From contig NZ_RJMV01000011.1 of the NCBI RefSeq assembly GCF_003943735.1, positions 1 through 64,000 of the forward strand: a stretch of DNA of 64,000 nucleotides, in the 5' to 3' direction. The first letter of the stretch is position 1. Every line of letters starts with the position of its first letter. The translations under genes and the position numbers were made by a program. The notes under the pieces were generated by a model. The model was not told the origin of the DNA and searched no databases. It saw only the letters and a program-made list of their open reading frames with translations. The stretch is from Streptococcus sanguinis. Its GTDB lineage: Bacteria; Bacillota; Bacilli; Lactobacillales; Streptococcaceae. This document shows, piece by piece, positions 16,932 to 28,915 of this stretch.

Positions 16932-19346
16932 TTGGAACAAATAATAGAGAAATTAAAAGAGTTCTGGGGAAAAGCCCAGCAGTTTATCAAAAAAATACAT
17001 CTTCCAGAATGGAGCAAGAAGATCGTTAGTGGCAACAATGGCTGGTCTATCGGTGATGTTTTTGCTGTTTTCTTGCGGACTTTTAAACTTCTGATGAATA
17101 TGGCTTTTGTGTTTATCTTCTTTGGTGCCGTAATCGGTGCTGGGATTGGGGTAGGCTATGCAGCTAGTCTTTTCAGTAAGGTGGAAGTGCCCAAGCAGGA
17201 AGAGCTAGTCAAGCAGGTGAATAATATCTCTGGCATTTCTAAGCTAACCTATGCCGATGGCAGCTTGATTTCAGATGTTGACAATGATTTGCTCCGCATA
17301 CCGGTTAAGAGTGACGCTATCTCTGAAAATGTAAAAAAAGCTGTTATCGCTACAGAAGATGAGAATTTTGAGACGCATAACGGAGTGGTGCCCAAGGCTG
17401 TGCTTCGGGCTACGCTCGGTTCAGTTGTTGGAGTTGGCTCGTCTAGCGGTGGGTCAACCATTACCCAGCAGTTGATCAAGCAGCAGGTAGTGGGCGATGC
17501 GCCAACCTTCAAGCGGAAAGCAGCGGAGATTGTTGATGCGCTGGCTTTGGAGCGCTACATGTCCAAGGATGATATTTTGACGACCTACTTGAACGTTTCG
17601 CCGTTCGGGCGCAATAATAAGGGGCAGAATATCGCTGGTGTGGAAGAAGCTGCTCAAGGGATTTTTGGTGTTTCTGCTAAGGATTTGACAGTGCCCCAAT
17701 CTGCTTTTATTGCTGGCTTGCCACAGAGCCCGATTGTTTATTCGCCTTATGCTGCGGATGGCAGTCTCAAGAGTGCAGGGGACATGGTTCTGGGCTTGGA
17801 ACGTGCCAAGGATGTGCTCTATAATATGTATCGGACGGGCCATCTAAGCGAGAAAGAGTACAAGGATTACAAGGACTACGACTTGACCAAGGATTTCAAG
17901 CCGTCTGAAAGCTCGGAAAAATCTTCACATGGCTACCTTTATTACACAGCGGTCGAAGAAGCCCAGCAGACTATGTACGAGTACTTGATTCAGCGGGACA
18001 ATGTTTCTCAGCAAGAGCTGAAAAACAACGACACTGTCAAGGCTTACAAGGAATTAGCTGCTAAAGAACTGAGCGATGGTGGCTATACTGTTACCACCAC
18101 GATTAACAAGAACATCCACACCGCTATGCAAAATGCAGTAGCCAACTATGGCGGCATCTTGGATGACGGAACTGGTGCAGTTGAAGTGGGAAATGTCCTC
18201 TTGGATAATAAAACCGGTGCTGTGATTGGCTTTGTCGGCGGCAGAGACTACGCTTCCAATCAGAACAATCACGCCTTTGATACGGAACGGTCGCCGGGTT
18301 CGACTATTAAGCCAATTCTGGCTTATGGAATTGCCATTGACCAAGGTCTGATGGGCAGCGCCAGCGTTCTTTCTAATTATCCGACTAACTTTTCAAGCGG
18401 TGACCCGATTATGCACGTAGACAGCCGTGGTACAGCCATGATGGATCTGCAAGAAGCGCTTAATACTTCTTGGAATATCCCGGCTTATTGGACTTACCGC
18501 GGATTACGCGAAAAAGGTGTCAATGTCCGTGGCTATATGGAAAAAATGGGTTATTACATCGATGACTACAGCATTGAGAGTCTCCCAATGGGCGGGGGCA
18601 TCGAAGTATCTGTAGCTCAGCACACCAATGGTTTCCAAACTTTAGCTAATAATGGAACCTACCAGAAAAAATACATGGTTGAAAAAATCACTGACCGAGA
18701 TGGGAAGGTGATTTACCAGCATAAGGCCAACCCTGTTCAGATATACAGTCCAGCAGCAGCTACGATTATGCAGGAGCTCATGCGGGGAGTTATCAATTCT
18801 GGAGCTACTACGACCTATAAATCCAGAATCAGTCAGGTCAATGGAACCTTGGCTGGAGCCGACTGGATTGGTAAGACTGGAACGACCAACACCAACGGTG
18901 ATATGTGGCTGATGCTTTCTACTCCTAAGATGACTTTGGGAGGCTGGATTGGTCATGATGATAATAGCTCTATGGCGGCGTTGACTGGTTATAATAATAA
19001 TGCCTCCTACATGGCCTATATGGCAGATGCTATCTATCAGGCAGATCCAAATGCCTGGGGTGTTGGTGATAAGTTCACTCTTGATCCAAGTGTCATTAAG
19101 TCTGATGTGCTCAAGTCCACAGGGGAAAAGCCAGGTACAGTAACGGTAAACGGCCGCTCTGTTAATCTCAGTGGTCCGACAGTGCCTAGCTATTGGGCTA
19201 AAAACGGTGCTCCGACCACGACCTACCGCTTTGGTATCGGGGCATCAGATGCGGACTATCAGAAGGCTTGGTCAGCTATACTGGGCGGTTCTACCTCTAA
19301 TTCTAATTCCAGCTCCAATTCCAATAATAATCGGCAGGGGAACTAG
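16932..19346 (+). CDS. pbp1b: Penicillin-binding protein 1B (bifunctional class A)
   Basis: 804 residues starting at TTG with AAGGAG 7 bp upstream. After a cytoplasmic segment and one membrane helix (about residues 55-82) comes a GT51 glycosyltransferase domain with catalytic glutamate in EDENFETH (near 140) and GGSTITQQL. The transpeptidase domain has SxxK at SPGSTIKP (serine near 457), SWN and KTGTTN (lysine near 648). The Asn/Ser-rich tail is typical of streptococcal class A PBPs. It polymerises and crosslinks septal peptidoglycan. Confidence 0.95.
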   Translation: MEQIIEKLKEFWGKAQQFIKKIHLPEWSKKIVSGNNGWSIGDVFAVFLRTFKLLMNMAFVFIFFGAVIGAGIGVGYAASLFSKVEVPKQEELVKQVNNISGISKLTYADGSLISDVDNDLLRIPVKSDAISENVKKAVIATEDENFETHNGVVPKAVLRATLGSVVGVGSSSGGSTITQQLIKQQVVGDAPTFKRKAAEIVDALALERYMSKDDILTTYLNVSPFGRNNKGQNIAGVEEAAQGIFGVSAKDLTVPQSAFIAGLPQSPIVYSPYAADGSLKSAGDMVLGLERAKDVLYNMYRTGHLSEKEYKDYKDYDLTKDFKPSESSEKSSHGYLYYTAVEEAQQTMYEYLIQRDNVSQQELKNNDTVKAYKELAAKELSDGGYTVTTTINKNIHTAMQNAVANYGGILDDGTGAVEVGNVLLDNKTGAVIGFVGGRDYASNQNNHAFDTERSPGSTIKPILAYGIAIDQGLMGSASVLSNYPTNFSSGDPIMHVDSRGTAMMDLQEALNTSWNIPAYWTYRGLREKGVNVRGYMEKMGYYIDDYSIESLPMGGGIEVSVAQHTNGFQTLANNGTYQKKYMVEKITDRDGKVIYQHKANPVQIYSPAAATIMQELMRGVINSGATTTYKSRISQVNGTLAGADWIGKTGTTNTNGDMWLMLSTPKMTLGGWIGHDDNSSMAALTGYNNNASYMAYMADAIYQADPNAWGVGDKFTLDPSVIKSDVLKSTGEKPGTVTVNGRSVNLSGPTVPSYWAKNGAPTTTYRFGIGASDADYQKAWSAILGGSTSNSNSSSNSNNNRQGN

Positions 19347-19740
19347 CGCATCAAGAACAGTTTTTAACTTTTCAGAAAGCGGATGAAATCCTTGCAATTT
19401 CTAGCTAAATAAGGTATAATGATAACAATAATTTGTCGTGTGCTTTATTTGAAATATTGTCCAAATAGAAGCTTACAGCAGTTAAATCAAACTTGAATAA
19501 GTCAGATTTAGCTGCTCTTTTTGTGCCTATTTTTAGGAAAAACGGGTTATGTAATCATAATTTAATTTTTCTGAAAATTAAACAAAAGGGACTGATTGTG
19601 GCTGTTTTGCAGCGTTGTAAATGACAGAGGATTTTTCTCTGAAAACATTTCACAGAACTCGCTCTAAAAAGCGTGAGGTAAAGATATGCTTCTTCTCGCT
19701 TTATCAAGGGCTTAGTATCTTATCATAAAGGAGTAAAAAC
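19347..19740 (+). promoter_or_regulatory. rpoB promoter and long leader with internal terminator
   Basis: 394 bp without a gene. Promoter: TTGCAA (19392-19397), 17-bp spacer, TATAAT (19415-19420). About 50 nt into the transcript, AGCAGTTAAATC (19477-19488) pairs with GATTTAGCTGCT (19505-19516; one G-U) and is followed by CTTTTTG, an intrinsic terminator inside the leader. Another 220 nt, with smaller hairpins (for example about 19562-19582), precede rpoB. This suggests attenuation of the RNA polymerase operon. Weinberg and colleagues described a lacto-rpoB leader motif in Lactobacillales; whether this is a member needs a covariance-model search. Confidence 0.65.
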
Positions 19741-22700
19741 TTGGCAGGACATGAAGTTCGATACGGTAAACACCGTACCCGTCGTAGTTTTTCAAGAATT
19801 AAGGAAGTTCTTGATTTACCAAATTTGATTGAAATCCAAACGGATTCGTTCCAAGATTTCTTGGATCATGGTCTGAAGGAAGTCTTTGAAGATGTACTTC
19901 CTATTTCAAACTTTACCGACACCATGGAATTGGAATTTGTTGGCTATGAAATCCGTGAGCCTAAATATACGCTGGAAGAAGCACGTATCCACGATGCCAG
20001 CTACTCAGCGCCAATCTTTGTAACCTTCCGTCTGATTAACAAGGAAACTGGTGAAATCAAGACTCAGGAAGTCTTCTTTGGCGATTTCCCAATCATGACT
20101 GAAATGGGAACCTTCATCATCAATGGTGGTGAGCGGATTATCGTATCCCAGTTGGTGCGTTCTCCAGGGGTTTACTTTAACGATAAAGTTGACAAAAACG
20201 GAAAAGTTGGCTACGGTTCAACGGTTATTCCTAACCGCGGAGCTTGGTTAGAGTTGGAAACAGACTCAAAAGACATTGCCTACACTCGTATTGACCGGAC
20301 ACGGAAGATTCCTTTTACCACTCTGGTGCGTGCGCTTGGTTTCTCAGGAGATGATGAGATCTTGGACATCTTTGGTGACAGCGACTTGGTGCGCAATACC
20401 ATTGAAAAAGATATCCACAAGAACCCAATGGACTCTCGTACAGATGAAGCCCTGAAAGAAATCTATGAGCGTCTTCGTCCAGGTGAGCCTAAGACAGCTG
20501 AAAGCTCTCGCTCTCTCCTTGATGCGCGTTTCTTTGATCCGCATCGTTATGACTTGGCAGCAGTAGGTCGCTACAAGATTAATAAAAAACTCAGCGTCAA
20601 GACACGTTTGCTGAACCAAACCATTGCAGAGCCATTGGTAGATGCTGAAACAGGAGAAATCTTGGTTGAAGCTGGTACAGTTATGACCCGCAGTGTCATT
20701 GACAGCATTGCAGAGCAGCTGGATAATGGCTTGAACAAAATCACATATATTCCAAACGATTCAGCTGTTTTGACAGATCCTGTAGAATTGCAGAAGTTTA
20801 AGGTTGTGGCACCAACTGATCCAGACCGCGTTGTAACTATCATCGGTAACGCAAATCCTTCTGACAAGGTACGGATTGTAACACCAGCTGACATCTTGGC
20901 TGAGATGAGCTACTTCCTCAACTTGGCTGAAGGCATCGGTCGCGTGGATGATATTGACCACTTAGGAAACCGTCGTATTCGTGCTGTTGGTGAGCTTTTG
21001 GCTAACCAAGTCCGTCTTGGACTTTCTCGGATGGAGCGTAATGTTCGCGAACGGATGAGTGTTCAAGACAATGAAGTACTAACTCCACAGCAAATCATTA
21101 ATATCCGTCCAGTAACTGCAGCTATTAAAGAATTCTTTGGTTCTTCTCAGTTGTCTCAGTTCATGGACCAACACAATCCGCTGTCTGAGCTTTCTCACAA
21201 GCGTCGTCTGTCTGCCTTAGGACCTGGTGGTTTGACACGTGACCGTGCTGGTTATGAAGTGCGGGACGTGCACTATACTCACTACGGTCGTATGTGTCCG
21301 ATTGAAACGCCTGAAGGACCAAACATCGGTTTGATTAATAACTTGTCTTCTTATGGACACCTTAACAAATACGGATTTATTCAAACGCCTTACCGTAAGG
21401 TAGACCGTGAAGCTGGTGTAGTAACCAACGAAATCGTTTGGCTGACAGCTGACGAGGAAGATGAATTTATCGTAGCGCAGGCCAACTCTAAGCTGAATGA
21501 AAAAGGTGGCTTTGCGGAACCTATCGTTATGGGACGCCACCAAGGTAATAACCAAGAATTCCCATCAGACCAAGTAGACTACATGGATGTATCACCTAAG
21601 CAGGTAGTTGCCGTAGCGACAGCATGTATTCCTTTCTTGGAAAATGACGACTCCAACCGTGCCCTCATGGGTGCCAACATGCAACGTCAGGCTGTGCCTT
21701 TGATTGATCCAAAAGCGCCTTACGTTGGTACTGGTATGGAATACCAAGCAGCCCACGACTCTGGTGCAGCGGTCATTGCTCAGCATGATGGTAAGGTTAC
21801 CTATGCGGATGCAGACAAGGTTGAAGTCCGCCGTGAAGATGGTTCTCTTGATGTTTACCAAATTCAAAAATTCCGCCGTTCTAACTCGGGAACTGCTTAC
21901 AACCAACGTACCTTGGTGAAAGTTGGCGATGTCGTTGAAAAAGGCGACTTTATCGCTGACGGACCTTCTATGGAAAATGGAGAAATGGCCCTGGGACAAA
22001 ACCCAATCGTTGCTTACATGACATGGGAAGGTTACAACTTCGAGGATGCGGTTATCATGAGTGAACGTCTAGTGAAAGACGACGTCTATACCTCTGTTCA
22101 CTTGGAAGAATACGAATCAGAAACTCGCGACACCAAGCTTGGCCCTGAAGAAATTACCCGCGAAATTCCAAACGTAGGGGAAGATGCCCTGCGCAATCTG
22201 GACGAAATGGGTATTATCCGCATCGGGGCGGAAGTCAAGGAAGGTGATATCCTAGTAGGTAAAGTTACCCCTAAGGGTGAAAAAGACCTTTCGGCTGAGG
22301 AACGTCTCTTGCACGCTATCTTCGGAGACAAGTCTCGTGAAGTCCGTGATACCTCTCTGCGTGTGCCGCACGGTGCCGATGGAGTGGTTCGTGACGTGAA
22401 GATCTTTACCCGTGCTAATGGTGATGAGCTGCAATCTGGTGTTAATATGCTGGTTCGCGTCTACATCGCTCAAAAACGTAAGATCAAGGTCGGAGATAAG
22501 ATGGCCGGTCGTCACGGAAACAAGGGGGTTGTATCCCGTATCGTTCCTGTGGAAGACATGCCTTACTTGCCAGATGGAACACCAGTTGATATCATGTTGA
22601 ACCCACTTGGGGTACCATCTCGTATGAATATCGGTCAGGTTATGGAGCTTCACCTTGGTATGGCAGCACGTAACTTGGGCATCCATATTGCAACACCAGT

Positions 22701-23307
22701 CTTTGATGGAGCAAGCTCAGAAGATCTCTGGGATACTGTCCGCGAAGCTGGTATGGACAGCGATGCCAAGACTATTCTCTACGACGGACGTACCGGTGAG
22801 CCGTTTGACAACCGTGTATCTGTCGGTGTCATGTACATGATCAAGCTCCACCACATGGTAGATGACAAACTCCACGCCCGCTCAGTAGGACCTTATTCAA
22901 TGGTTACCCAACAGCCGCTCGGAGGTAAAGCTCAGTTTGGTGGACAACGTTTTGGTGAGATGGAAGTTTGGGCCTTGGAAGCTTACGGTGCTTCTAACGT
23001 TCTGCAAGAAATCCTGACCTACAAGTCAGATGATGTCAACGGACGTTTGAAGGCTTATGAAGCTATTACCAAAGGAAAACCAATTCCAAAACCAGGTGTG
23101 CCAGAATCCTTCCGCGTTCTTGTCAAAGAATTGCAATCTCTTGGTCTGGACATGCGCGTTCTTGATGAAGACGACAATGAAGTAGAACTGCGTGACCTAG
23201 ACGAAGGTGAAGATGATGATGTGATCCACGTTGATGATCTTGAAAAAGCGCGTGAAAAAGCAGCTCAAGAAGCCAAAGCAGCTTTTGAGGCTGAAGGAAA
23301 AGAATAA
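19741..23307 (+). CDS. rpoB: RNA polymerase beta subunit
   Basis: 1188 residues from a TTG start with AAAGGAG 8-9 bp upstream. The opening residues [20 protein letters not shown] and all conserved blocks are present, including the rifampicin pocket ([32 protein letters not shown] region near residue 460-495) in wild-type form, and the C-terminal [21 protein letters not shown] segment. The acidic tail is streptococcal. Core transcription enzyme. It sits behind a leader with a terminator and is followed 40 bp later by rpoC. Confidence 0.98.
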   Translation: MAGHEVRYGKHRTRRSFSRIKEVLDLPNLIEIQTDSFQDFLDHGLKEVFEDVLPISNFTDTMELEFVGYEIREPKYTLEEARIHDASYSAPIFVTFRLINKETGEIKTQEVFFGDFPIMTEMGTFIINGGERIIVSQLVRSPGVYFNDKVDKNGKVGYGSTVIPNRGAWLELETDSKDIAYTRIDRTRKIPFTTLVRALGFSGDDEILDIFGDSDLVRNTIEKDIHKNPMDSRTDEALKEIYERLRPGEPKTAESSRSLLDARFFDPHRYDLAAVGRYKINKKLSVKTRLLNQTIAEPLVDAETGEILVEAGTVMTRSVIDSIAEQLDNGLNKITYIPNDSAVLTDPVELQKFKVVAPTDPDRVVTIIGNANPSDKVRIVTPADILAEMSYFLNLAEGIGRVDDIDHLGNRRIRAVGELLANQVRLGLSRMERNVRERMSVQDNEVLTPQQIINIRPVTAAIKEFFGSSQLSQFMDQHNPLSELSHKRRLSALGPGGLTRDRAGYEVRDVHYTHYGRMCPIETPEGPNIGLINNLSSYGHLNKYGFIQTPYRKVDREAGVVTNEIVWLTADEEDEFIVAQANSKLNEKGGFAEPIVMGRHQGNNQEFPSDQVDYMDVSPKQVVAVATACIPFLENDDSNRALMGANMQRQAVPLIDPKAPYVGTGMEYQAAHDSGAAVIAQHDGKVTYADADKVEVRREDGSLDVYQIQKFRRSNSGTAYNQRTLVKVGDVVEKGDFIADGPSMENGEMALGQNPIVAYMTWEGYNFEDAVIMSERLVKDDVYTSVHLEEYESETRDTKLGPEEITREIPNVGEDALRNLDEMGIIRIGAEVKEGDILVGKVTPKGEKDLSAEERLLHAIFGDKSREVRDTSLRVPHGADGVVRDVKIFTRANGDELQSGVNMLVRVYIAQKRKIKVGDKMAGRHGNKGVVSRIVPVEDMPYLPDGTPVDIMLNPLGVPSRMNIGQVMELHLGMAARNLGIHIATPVFDGASSEDLWDTVREAGMDSDAKTILYDGRTGEPFDNRVSVGVMYMIKLHHMVDDKLHARSVGPYSMVTQQPLGGKAQFGGQRFGEMEVWALEAYGASNVLQEILTYKSDDVNGRLKAYEAITKGKPIPKPGVPESFRVLVKELQSLGLDMRVLDEDDNEVELRDLDEGEDDDVIHVDDLEKAREKAAQEAKAAFEAEGKE

Positions 23308-23347
23308 GAATACACACTGATTAGAAAATGAAGAAAGGTAAGAAATA

Positions 23348-26300
23348 GTGGTTGATGTAAATCGTTTTAAAAGTATGCAAATCACCCTAGCTTCTCCGAA
23401 TAAGGTTCGTTCATGGTCTTATGGGGAAGTGAAGAAACCTGAAACAATCAATTACCGAACCCTGAAACCAGAACGCGAAGGCCTTTTTGACGAAGTGATC
23501 TTCGGTCCAACCAAGGACTGGGAATGTGCCTGCGGTAAGTACAAACGGATTCGTTACAAAGGAATCGTCTGTGACCGCTGTGGTGTTGAAGTAACTCGTG
23601 CTAAGGTTCGCCGTGAGCGTATGGGCCACATTGAATTGAAGGCACCTGTTTCACATATTTGGTACTTTAAAGGAATTCCAAGCCGCATGGGTCTCACTTT
23701 GGATATGAGCCCACGTGCCCTGGAAGAAGTCATTTATTTTGCGGCTTATGTGGTGATTGATCCTAAGGATACACCGCTAGAGCACAAGTCAATCATGACG
23801 GAACGTGAGTACCGTGAACGCTTACGCGAGTACGGTGCAGGCTCATTTGTAGCCAAAATGGGAGCAGAAGCTATTCAAGACCTCTTGAAACAAGTGGACT
23901 TGGAAGCTGAGATTGCTGTCCTCAAAGAAGAATTGAAAACTGCTTCAGGTCAAAAACGGATCAAGGCTGTCCGTCGCTTGGATGTCTTGGATGCCTTCTA
24001 CAAGTCTGGCAATAAGCCAGAATGGATGGTTCTCAATATCCTTCCGGTTATTCCGCCAGATTTGCGTCCGATGGTTCAGCTGGACGGTGGTCGTTTTGCG
24101 GCTTCTGACCTCAACGATCTCTATCGCCGGGTTATTAACCGGAACAACCGTTTGGCTCGCTTGCTTGAGCTGAATGCACCTGGTATCATCGTTCAAAATG
24201 AGAAGCGGATGCTTCAAGAAGCGGTGGATGCGTTGATTGATAACGGTCGCCGCGGCCGTCCAATTACGGGACCAGGCAGCCGTCCGCTCAAGTCCCTGAG
24301 CCACATGCTTAAAGGGAAACAAGGTCGTTTCCGTCAAAACTTGCTGGGTAAACGGGTTGACTTCTCAGGTCGTTCCGTTATTGCCGTTGGTCCTACGTTG
24401 AAAATGTATCAATGTGGTGTGCCGCGTGAAATGGCGATTGAGCTCTTCAAGCCGTTTGTGATGCGGGAAATCGTTGCTCGCGATATTGTGCAGAACGTGA
24501 AAGCTGCTAAACGCTTGGTAGAGCGTGGAGATGAGCGTATCTGGGATATTCTGGAAGAAGTGATTAAGGAACACCCAGTGCTTCTTAACCGCGCACCGAC
24601 TCTTCACCGTTTGGGAATTCAGGCTTTTGAGCCAGTTCTGATTGACGGTAAAGCTCTTCGTTTGCATCCGCTGGTCTGTGAAGCCTACAATGCCGACTTT
24701 GACGGTGACCAGATGGCTATCCACGTACCGTTGTCAGAGGAAGCGCAAGCTGAAGCTCGTATCCTCATGCTGGCTGCTGAGCACATCTTGAATCCCAAAG
24801 ACGGTAAGCCAGTTGTAACACCGTCTCAGGATATGGTCTTGGGGAACTACTACCTGACCATGGAAGAGGCTGGCCGCGAAGGCGAAGGCATGATTTTCAA
24901 GGATATGGATGAAGCGGTTATGGCTCTCCGCAATGGCTATGTTCACTTGCATACTCGTGTTGGTATTGCAACCGACAGCCTTAATAAGCCTTGGACAGAA
25001 GACCAGAAGCATAAGATTTTGATTACAACTGTTGGTAAAATCCTCTTTAACGCGATTATGCCTGAGGAATTGCCTTACCTGCAAGAGCCAACTAATGCTA
25101 ACTTGACAGAAGGTGTGCCAGCTAAGTATTTCTTGGAGTCAGGACAAGACGTCAAGGAAGTCATTGAACAGCTTGAGATCAATGTTCCGTTTAAGAAGAA
25201 AAATCTAGGAAATATCATCGCGGAAATCTTCAAACGCTTCCGTACAACAGAAACATCTGCTCTTCTTGACCGCTTGAAGAACTTGGGTTATCACCATTCT
25301 ACTTTGGCTGGTCTGACAGTGGGTATCGCTGATATCCCAGTTGTCGAAGACAAGGCTGAGATTATTGAAGAATCCCACAAGCGTGTTGAACAAATTACTA
25401 AACAATTCCGTCGTGGTATGATTACTGATGACGAACGCTACAATGCAGTTACTGCTGAGTGGCGGGCAGCTCGTGAGAAATTGGAAAAACGTTTGGTTGC
25501 CAACCAGGATCCGAAGAACCCTATCGTTATGATGATGGACTCTGGAGCCCGGGGTAACATCTCTAACTTCTCCCAGTTGGCCGGTATGCGTGGTCTGATG
25601 GCTGCGCCAAATGGACGTATCATGGAATTGCCAATCTTGTCTAACTTCCGTGAAGGTCTGTCCGTTCTGGAAATGTTCTTCTCAACCCACGGTGCTCGTA
25701 AGGGTATGACCGATACGGCCCTTAAGACAGCCGACTCGGGTTACTTGACACGTCGTTTGGTTGACGTTGCTCAAGATGTGATTATCCGTGAAGACGACTG
25801 TGGTACAGACCGCGGCTTGCTCATAACTTCTATCACAGAAGGTAAGGAAATGATCGAGTCTCTGGAAGAGCGTCTCAATGGTCGTTACACTAAGAAGACG
25901 GTTAAACATCCAGAAACTGGTGCTGTCATTATTGGTCCAAATGAATTGATCACAGAAGACAAGGCGCGCGAGATTGTTAATGCTGGTGTTGACGAAGTGA
26001 CGATTCGCTCAGTCTTTACATGTAACACCCGCCACGGTGTCTGCCGTCATTGTTACGGTATCAACTTGGCAACGGGTGATGCGGTTGAAGTTGGTGAAGC
26101 AGTCGGAACCATCGCTGCTCAATCTATCGGGGAGCCTGGTACACAGCTGACCATGCGTACCTTCCACACGGGTGGTGTTGCCTCTAATACCGATATCACG
26201 CAAGGTCTTCCTCGTGTCCAAGAAATCTTTGAAGCCCGCAATCCGAAAGGGGAAGCGGTCATTACTGAAGTCAAGGGTGAAGTTACTGCCATCGAAGAAG

Positions 26301-26995
26301 ATGCATCTACTCGTACCAAGAAGGTCTTTGTTAAAGGCCAAACTGGCGAAGGTGAATACGTAGTGCCATTTACAGCCCGCATGAAGGTAGAAGTGGGAGA
26401 TCAAGTCTCTCGCGGTGCTACCTTGACCGAAGGTTCTATCCAACCTAAGCACTTGCTGGCTGTCCGCGATGTCTTGTCTGTTGAAACTTACCTGCTTGCT
26501 GAAGTACAAAAAGTTTACCGCAGCCAAGGGGTAGAAATCGGCGACAAACACATCGAAGTAATGGTTCGTCAGATGATTCGCAAGGTGCGAGTTATGGATC
26601 CAGGAGATACAGATCTTCTCATGGGAACTCTCATGGATATTACAGACTTCACAGATGCTAACCGTGATGTGGTTATCTCAGGTGGTGTACCTGCGACAGC
26701 CCGTCCAGTCCTCATGGGAATCACCAAAGCTTCCCTTGAGACAAATAGCTTCCTGTCTGCAGCTTCCTTCCAGGAAACAACTCGTGTCCTGACAGATGCT
26801 GCTATCCGTGGTAAGAAAGACCATCTGCTCGGACTCAAGGAAAATGTTATCATCGGTAAGATTATCCCAGCTGGTACTGGTATGGCCCGCTACCGCAATC
26901 TGGAACCTCAGGCTGTCAATGAAGTTGAAATTATCAACGAAGTGACAGAACTGCCAGATGGATTTGAAACTGAAGAAAATATTGTTCTTAAATAA
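23348..26995 (+). CDS. rpoC: RNA polymerase beta' subunit
   Basis: 1215 residues from a GTG start with GAAAGG upstream. N-terminal zinc ribbon ([20 protein letters not shown]), the active-site magnesium motif [10 protein letters not shown], trigger-loop and bridge-helix segments, and a second zinc cluster CGTDRG...[13 protein letters not shown]. Catalytic centre of RNA polymerase, cotranscribed with rpoB. Full length with no anomaly seen. Confidence 0.98.
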   Translation: MVDVNRFKSMQITLASPNKVRSWSYGEVKKPETINYRTLKPEREGLFDEVIFGPTKDWECACGKYKRIRYKGIVCDRCGVEVTRAKVRRERMGHIELKAPVSHIWYFKGIPSRMGLTLDMSPRALEEVIYFAAYVVIDPKDTPLEHKSIMTEREYRERLREYGAGSFVAKMGAEAIQDLLKQVDLEAEIAVLKEELKTASGQKRIKAVRRLDVLDAFYKSGNKPEWMVLNILPVIPPDLRPMVQLDGGRFAASDLNDLYRRVINRNNRLARLLELNAPGIIVQNEKRMLQEAVDALIDNGRRGRPITGPGSRPLKSLSHMLKGKQGRFRQNLLGKRVDFSGRSVIAVGPTLKMYQCGVPREMAIELFKPFVMREIVARDIVQNVKAAKRLVERGDERIWDILEEVIKEHPVLLNRAPTLHRLGIQAFEPVLIDGKALRLHPLVCEAYNADFDGDQMAIHVPLSEEAQAEARILMLAAEHILNPKDGKPVVTPSQDMVLGNYYLTMEEAGREGEGMIFKDMDEAVMALRNGYVHLHTRVGIATDSLNKPWTEDQKHKILITTVGKILFNAIMPEELPYLQEPTNANLTEGVPAKYFLESGQDVKEVIEQLEINVPFKKKNLGNIIAEIFKRFRTTETSALLDRLKNLGYHHSTLAGLTVGIADIPVVEDKAEIIEESHKRVEQITKQFRRGMITDDERYNAVTAEWRAAREKLEKRLVANQDPKNPIVMMMDSGARGNISNFSQLAGMRGLMAAPNGRIMELPILSNFREGLSVLEMFFSTHGARKGMTDTALKTADSGYLTRRLVDVAQDVIIREDDCGTDRGLLITSITEGKEMIESLEERLNGRYTKKTVKHPETGAVIIGPNELITEDKAREIVNAGVDEVTIRSVFTCNTRHGVCRHCYGINLATGDAVEVGEAVGTIAAQSIGEPGTQLTMRTFHTGGVASNTDITQGLPRVQEIFEARNPKGEAVITEVKGEVTAIEEDASTRTKKVFVKGQTGEGEYVVPFTARMKVEVGDQVSRGATLTEGSIQPKHLLAVRDVLSVETYLLAEVQKVYRSQGVEIGDKHIEVMVRQMIRKVRVMDPGDTDLLMGTLMDITDFTDANRDVVISGGVPATARPVLMGITKASLETNSFLSAASFQETTRVLTDAAIRGKKDHLLGLKENVIIGKIIPAGTGMARYRNLEPQAVNEVEIINEVTELPDGFETEENIVLK

Positions 26996-27002
26996 AGAAC
27001 TT

Positions 27003-27031
27003 TCCCTCCCGAAAATCGGGAGGGATTTTTT
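27003..27031 (+). terminator. Terminator of rpoBC
   Basis: Stem CCCTCCCGA/TCGGGAGGG, loop AAA, then six T residues. Confidence 0.95.
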
Positions 27032-27211
27032 GTTGCAGCCGATAATTTCTTGCTCGCAACTAAATATTATCCTATAATATACTTAGAAAGTTGTTTTTAA
27101 GTTCTCCTTTATGGATCAACGACTATAGAAGAAATATTCAAGATTTCCTGTTTCAGTTTTTCTATGATGCGAGATGCCATATTTATTTTTAATCACGGAG
27201 GTAGCTGGTTT

Positions 27212-27262
27212 TTTGTAGTATGATAGCGCTAGGTTATACTATTTTAAAAATCCTAAAATAGT
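27212..27262 (+). promoter_or_regulatory. Promoter-like signal overlapped by a perfect inverted repeat
   Basis: TTTGTA (27212-27217), 17-bp spacer, TATACT (27235-27240). ACTATTTTA (27238-27246) is perfectly inverted as TAAAATAGT (27254-27262) right at the expected start point, like a repressor operator. Downstream an AGGAGG site (27293-27298) precedes the ten-codon frame 27308-27340 (MVVVEDCGEQ). Confidence 0.4.
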
Positions 27263-27558
27263 AGGAGGGGCAGGTTTGAAATTTTAAAAAAGAGGAGGTT
27301 GGTTTTAATGGTGGTGGTCGAAGATTGTGGAGAACAGTAGCTGGCGTTTATCTAGCTAGCTCATTCACGAAGGGAGGATTTTGAAATATAAAGAATAGAA
27401 AACAATTAGATTACAAATAGAATAATATTTTATTACAATGAATAAAGATTAAAAAATATAGGTAAAAAACACAAAATTCTGCATAAATTAGGGCTTTAAG
27501 CCTATAAGTTCTTTCCTTTTTATTTATTTTTTTGAGAAAACCGAAAAATTTCAGCAAT

Positions 27559-27580
27559 TTTAAGTTACAGTTAAGTTAAG
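27559..27580 (+). promoter_or_regulatory. TTAAG direct repeats, CiaR-box-like
   Basis: TTTAAG-TTACA-GTTAAG followed at once by TTAAG. The two hexamers separated by five bases resemble the CiaR site NTTAAG-N5-WTTAAG, with one departure (G for W). It lies about 75-95 bp upstream of the operon -35. Binding is inference. Confidence 0.35.
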
Positions 27581-27655
27581 AAAATTAAAATAATCTTAAA
27601 TAAGTTACCAACATGTAAATTACTATTAAGAAAGTATAAAATAATAGTTCATGCT

Positions 27656-27684
27656 TTGATTATTGAAACGCTTGATGGTAAAAT
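27656..27684 (+). promoter_or_regulatory. Promoter of the polysaccharide operon
   Basis: TTGATT (27656-27661), 17-bp spacer, TAAAAT (27679-27684), leaving a leader of about 65 nt before the epimerase ATG. Confidence 0.6.
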
Positions 27685-27757
27685 AACTAAGGTTACTTAA
27701 AACAAACATTTTTTAGTAAAAAGTTAATATAACAATGTTGATTTTTGGTGAGGAAAA

Positions 27758-28915
27758 ATGAAGAAAATTAAGGTAATGGTTGTTTTTGGAACTCGTCCAG
27801 AAGCAATTAAGATGGCTCCACTGGTTATTGAACTGAAGAAGCAGGCAGACTTGTTTGAAACGACAACAGTTGTGACTGCTCAGCATCGTCAGATGCTGGA
27901 TCAGGTACTTGAAACTTTTAAGATTAAGCCTGATTATGATTTGGATATTATGGGGAAGAATCAAACCCTGACAGATATTACTGTCAAGATCTTGCATAAG
28001 CTAGATGACATCTTAAAGGAAAATAAGCCAGATATTATGCTGGTGCACGGTGATACGACAACGACTTTTGCGGCTAGTCTTGCAGCGTTTTATAATCAAG
28101 TTCGTATCGGCCACGTAGAAGCTGGCTTGCGGACTTGGAATAAATACTCTCCTTTCCCAGAAGAGATGAATCGTCAGATGACCGACTCTTTGACTGACTT
28201 GTATTTTGCGCCAACGGATCAGAGTAAGGCTAACTTGCTCAAGGAAAACCATCCGGCAGAAACAGTTTTTGTGACAGGGAATACAGCTATCGACGCTCTC
28301 AAGCTGACCGTCCAGTCTGGTTATCATCACGAGGTGCTTGACCGTATTAATCCAGCTCGCAAGATGATTTTGGTGACCATGCATCGCCGGGAAAATCAAG
28401 GAGAGCCAATGAGAAGGGTCTTTCGAACTCTACGGCAGATTGTAGATGCCCATGATGATGTGGAAATTATCTATCCCGTTCACCTGAGCCCAGCAGTTCA
28501 GGAAGCGGCTAGAGAAATTCTGAGTGACAATGAGAAAATTCATCTGATTGAGCCTTTAGATGTGTTGGATTTCCATAATATCGCAGCTAAAAGCTACTTT
28601 ATCATGTCAGACTCAGGTGGAGTACAGGAAGAAGCGCCTTCCTTAGGTAAGCCTGTACTGGTACTTCGTGATACAACAGAGAGGCCAGAAGGAGTTGAAG
28701 CCGGCACCTTGAAGCTGGTCGGTACAGAAACTCAAGCAGTAGCAGAGGCAATGGAAGCCCTGCTGACAGATGAGTCACTCTATCAGGAAATGGCCCAAGC
28801 CAGCAATCCGTATGGTGACGGTAAGGCTTCTGAGCGGATTGCTCAAGCTATTGCCCACTATTTTAAGCAGACGGCTAGGCCGGAAGAATTTAAGACAGGA
28901 GTAAAAAATGTTTAG
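27758..28915 (+). CDS. UDP-N-acetylglucosamine 2-epimerase (non-hydrolysing)
   Basis: 385 residues, WecB/MnaA family. GTRPEAIK at residues 10-17, HVEAGLRT near 118 and the uridine-binding SDSGGVQEEAPSLGKPVLVLR near 287-307 are all intact. It interconverts UDP-GlcNAc and UDP-ManNAc in the cytoplasm. As first gene of a five-gene operon with a synthase-like glycosyltransferase, it probably supplies UDP-ManNAc for a surface polymer. It overlaps the next gene by 8 bp. A wall-teichoic or capsule role is less likely because no such genes adjoin it. Confidence 0.93.
   Translation: MKKIKVMVVFGTRPEAIKMAPLVIELKKQADLFETTTVVTAQHRQMLDQVLETFKIKPDYDLDIMGKNQTLTDITVKILHKLDDILKENKPDIMLVHGDTTTTFAASLAAFYNQVRIGHVEAGLRTWNKYSPFPEEMNRQMTDSLTDLYFAPTDQSKANLLKENHPAETVFVTGNTAIDALKLTVQSGYHHEVLDRINPARKMILVTMHRRENQGEPMRRVFRTLRQIVDAHDDVEIIYPVHLSPAVQEAAREILSDNEKIHLIEPLDVLDFHNIAAKSYFIMSDSGGVQEEAPSLGKPVLVLRDTTERPEGVEAGTLKLVGTETQAVAEAMEALLTDESLYQEMAQASNPYGDGKASERIAQAIAHYFKQTARPEEFKTGVKNV

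Larger units (their letters stand above)
27032..27757. other. Long AT-rich intergenic region before the polysaccharide operon
   Basis: No gene of normal size is visible in about 725 bp. It holds: a promoter-like pair TTGCTC/TATAAT (27050-27055 and 27073-27078, 17-bp spacer) with no obvious product; a second promoter-like signal with an inverted repeat and a ten-codon frame (27212-27340, listed separately); a cluster of TTAAG direct repeats (27559-27580); and the operon promoter (27656-27684). It may be the remnant of a lost gene or an sRNA locus. Confidence 0.5.

Noticed and set aside
19741..26995. Many antisense frames of 60-180 codons within rpoB and rpoC
   Set aside because: These are shadows of high-bias coding sequence on the other strand, without ribosome sites or recognisable domains.
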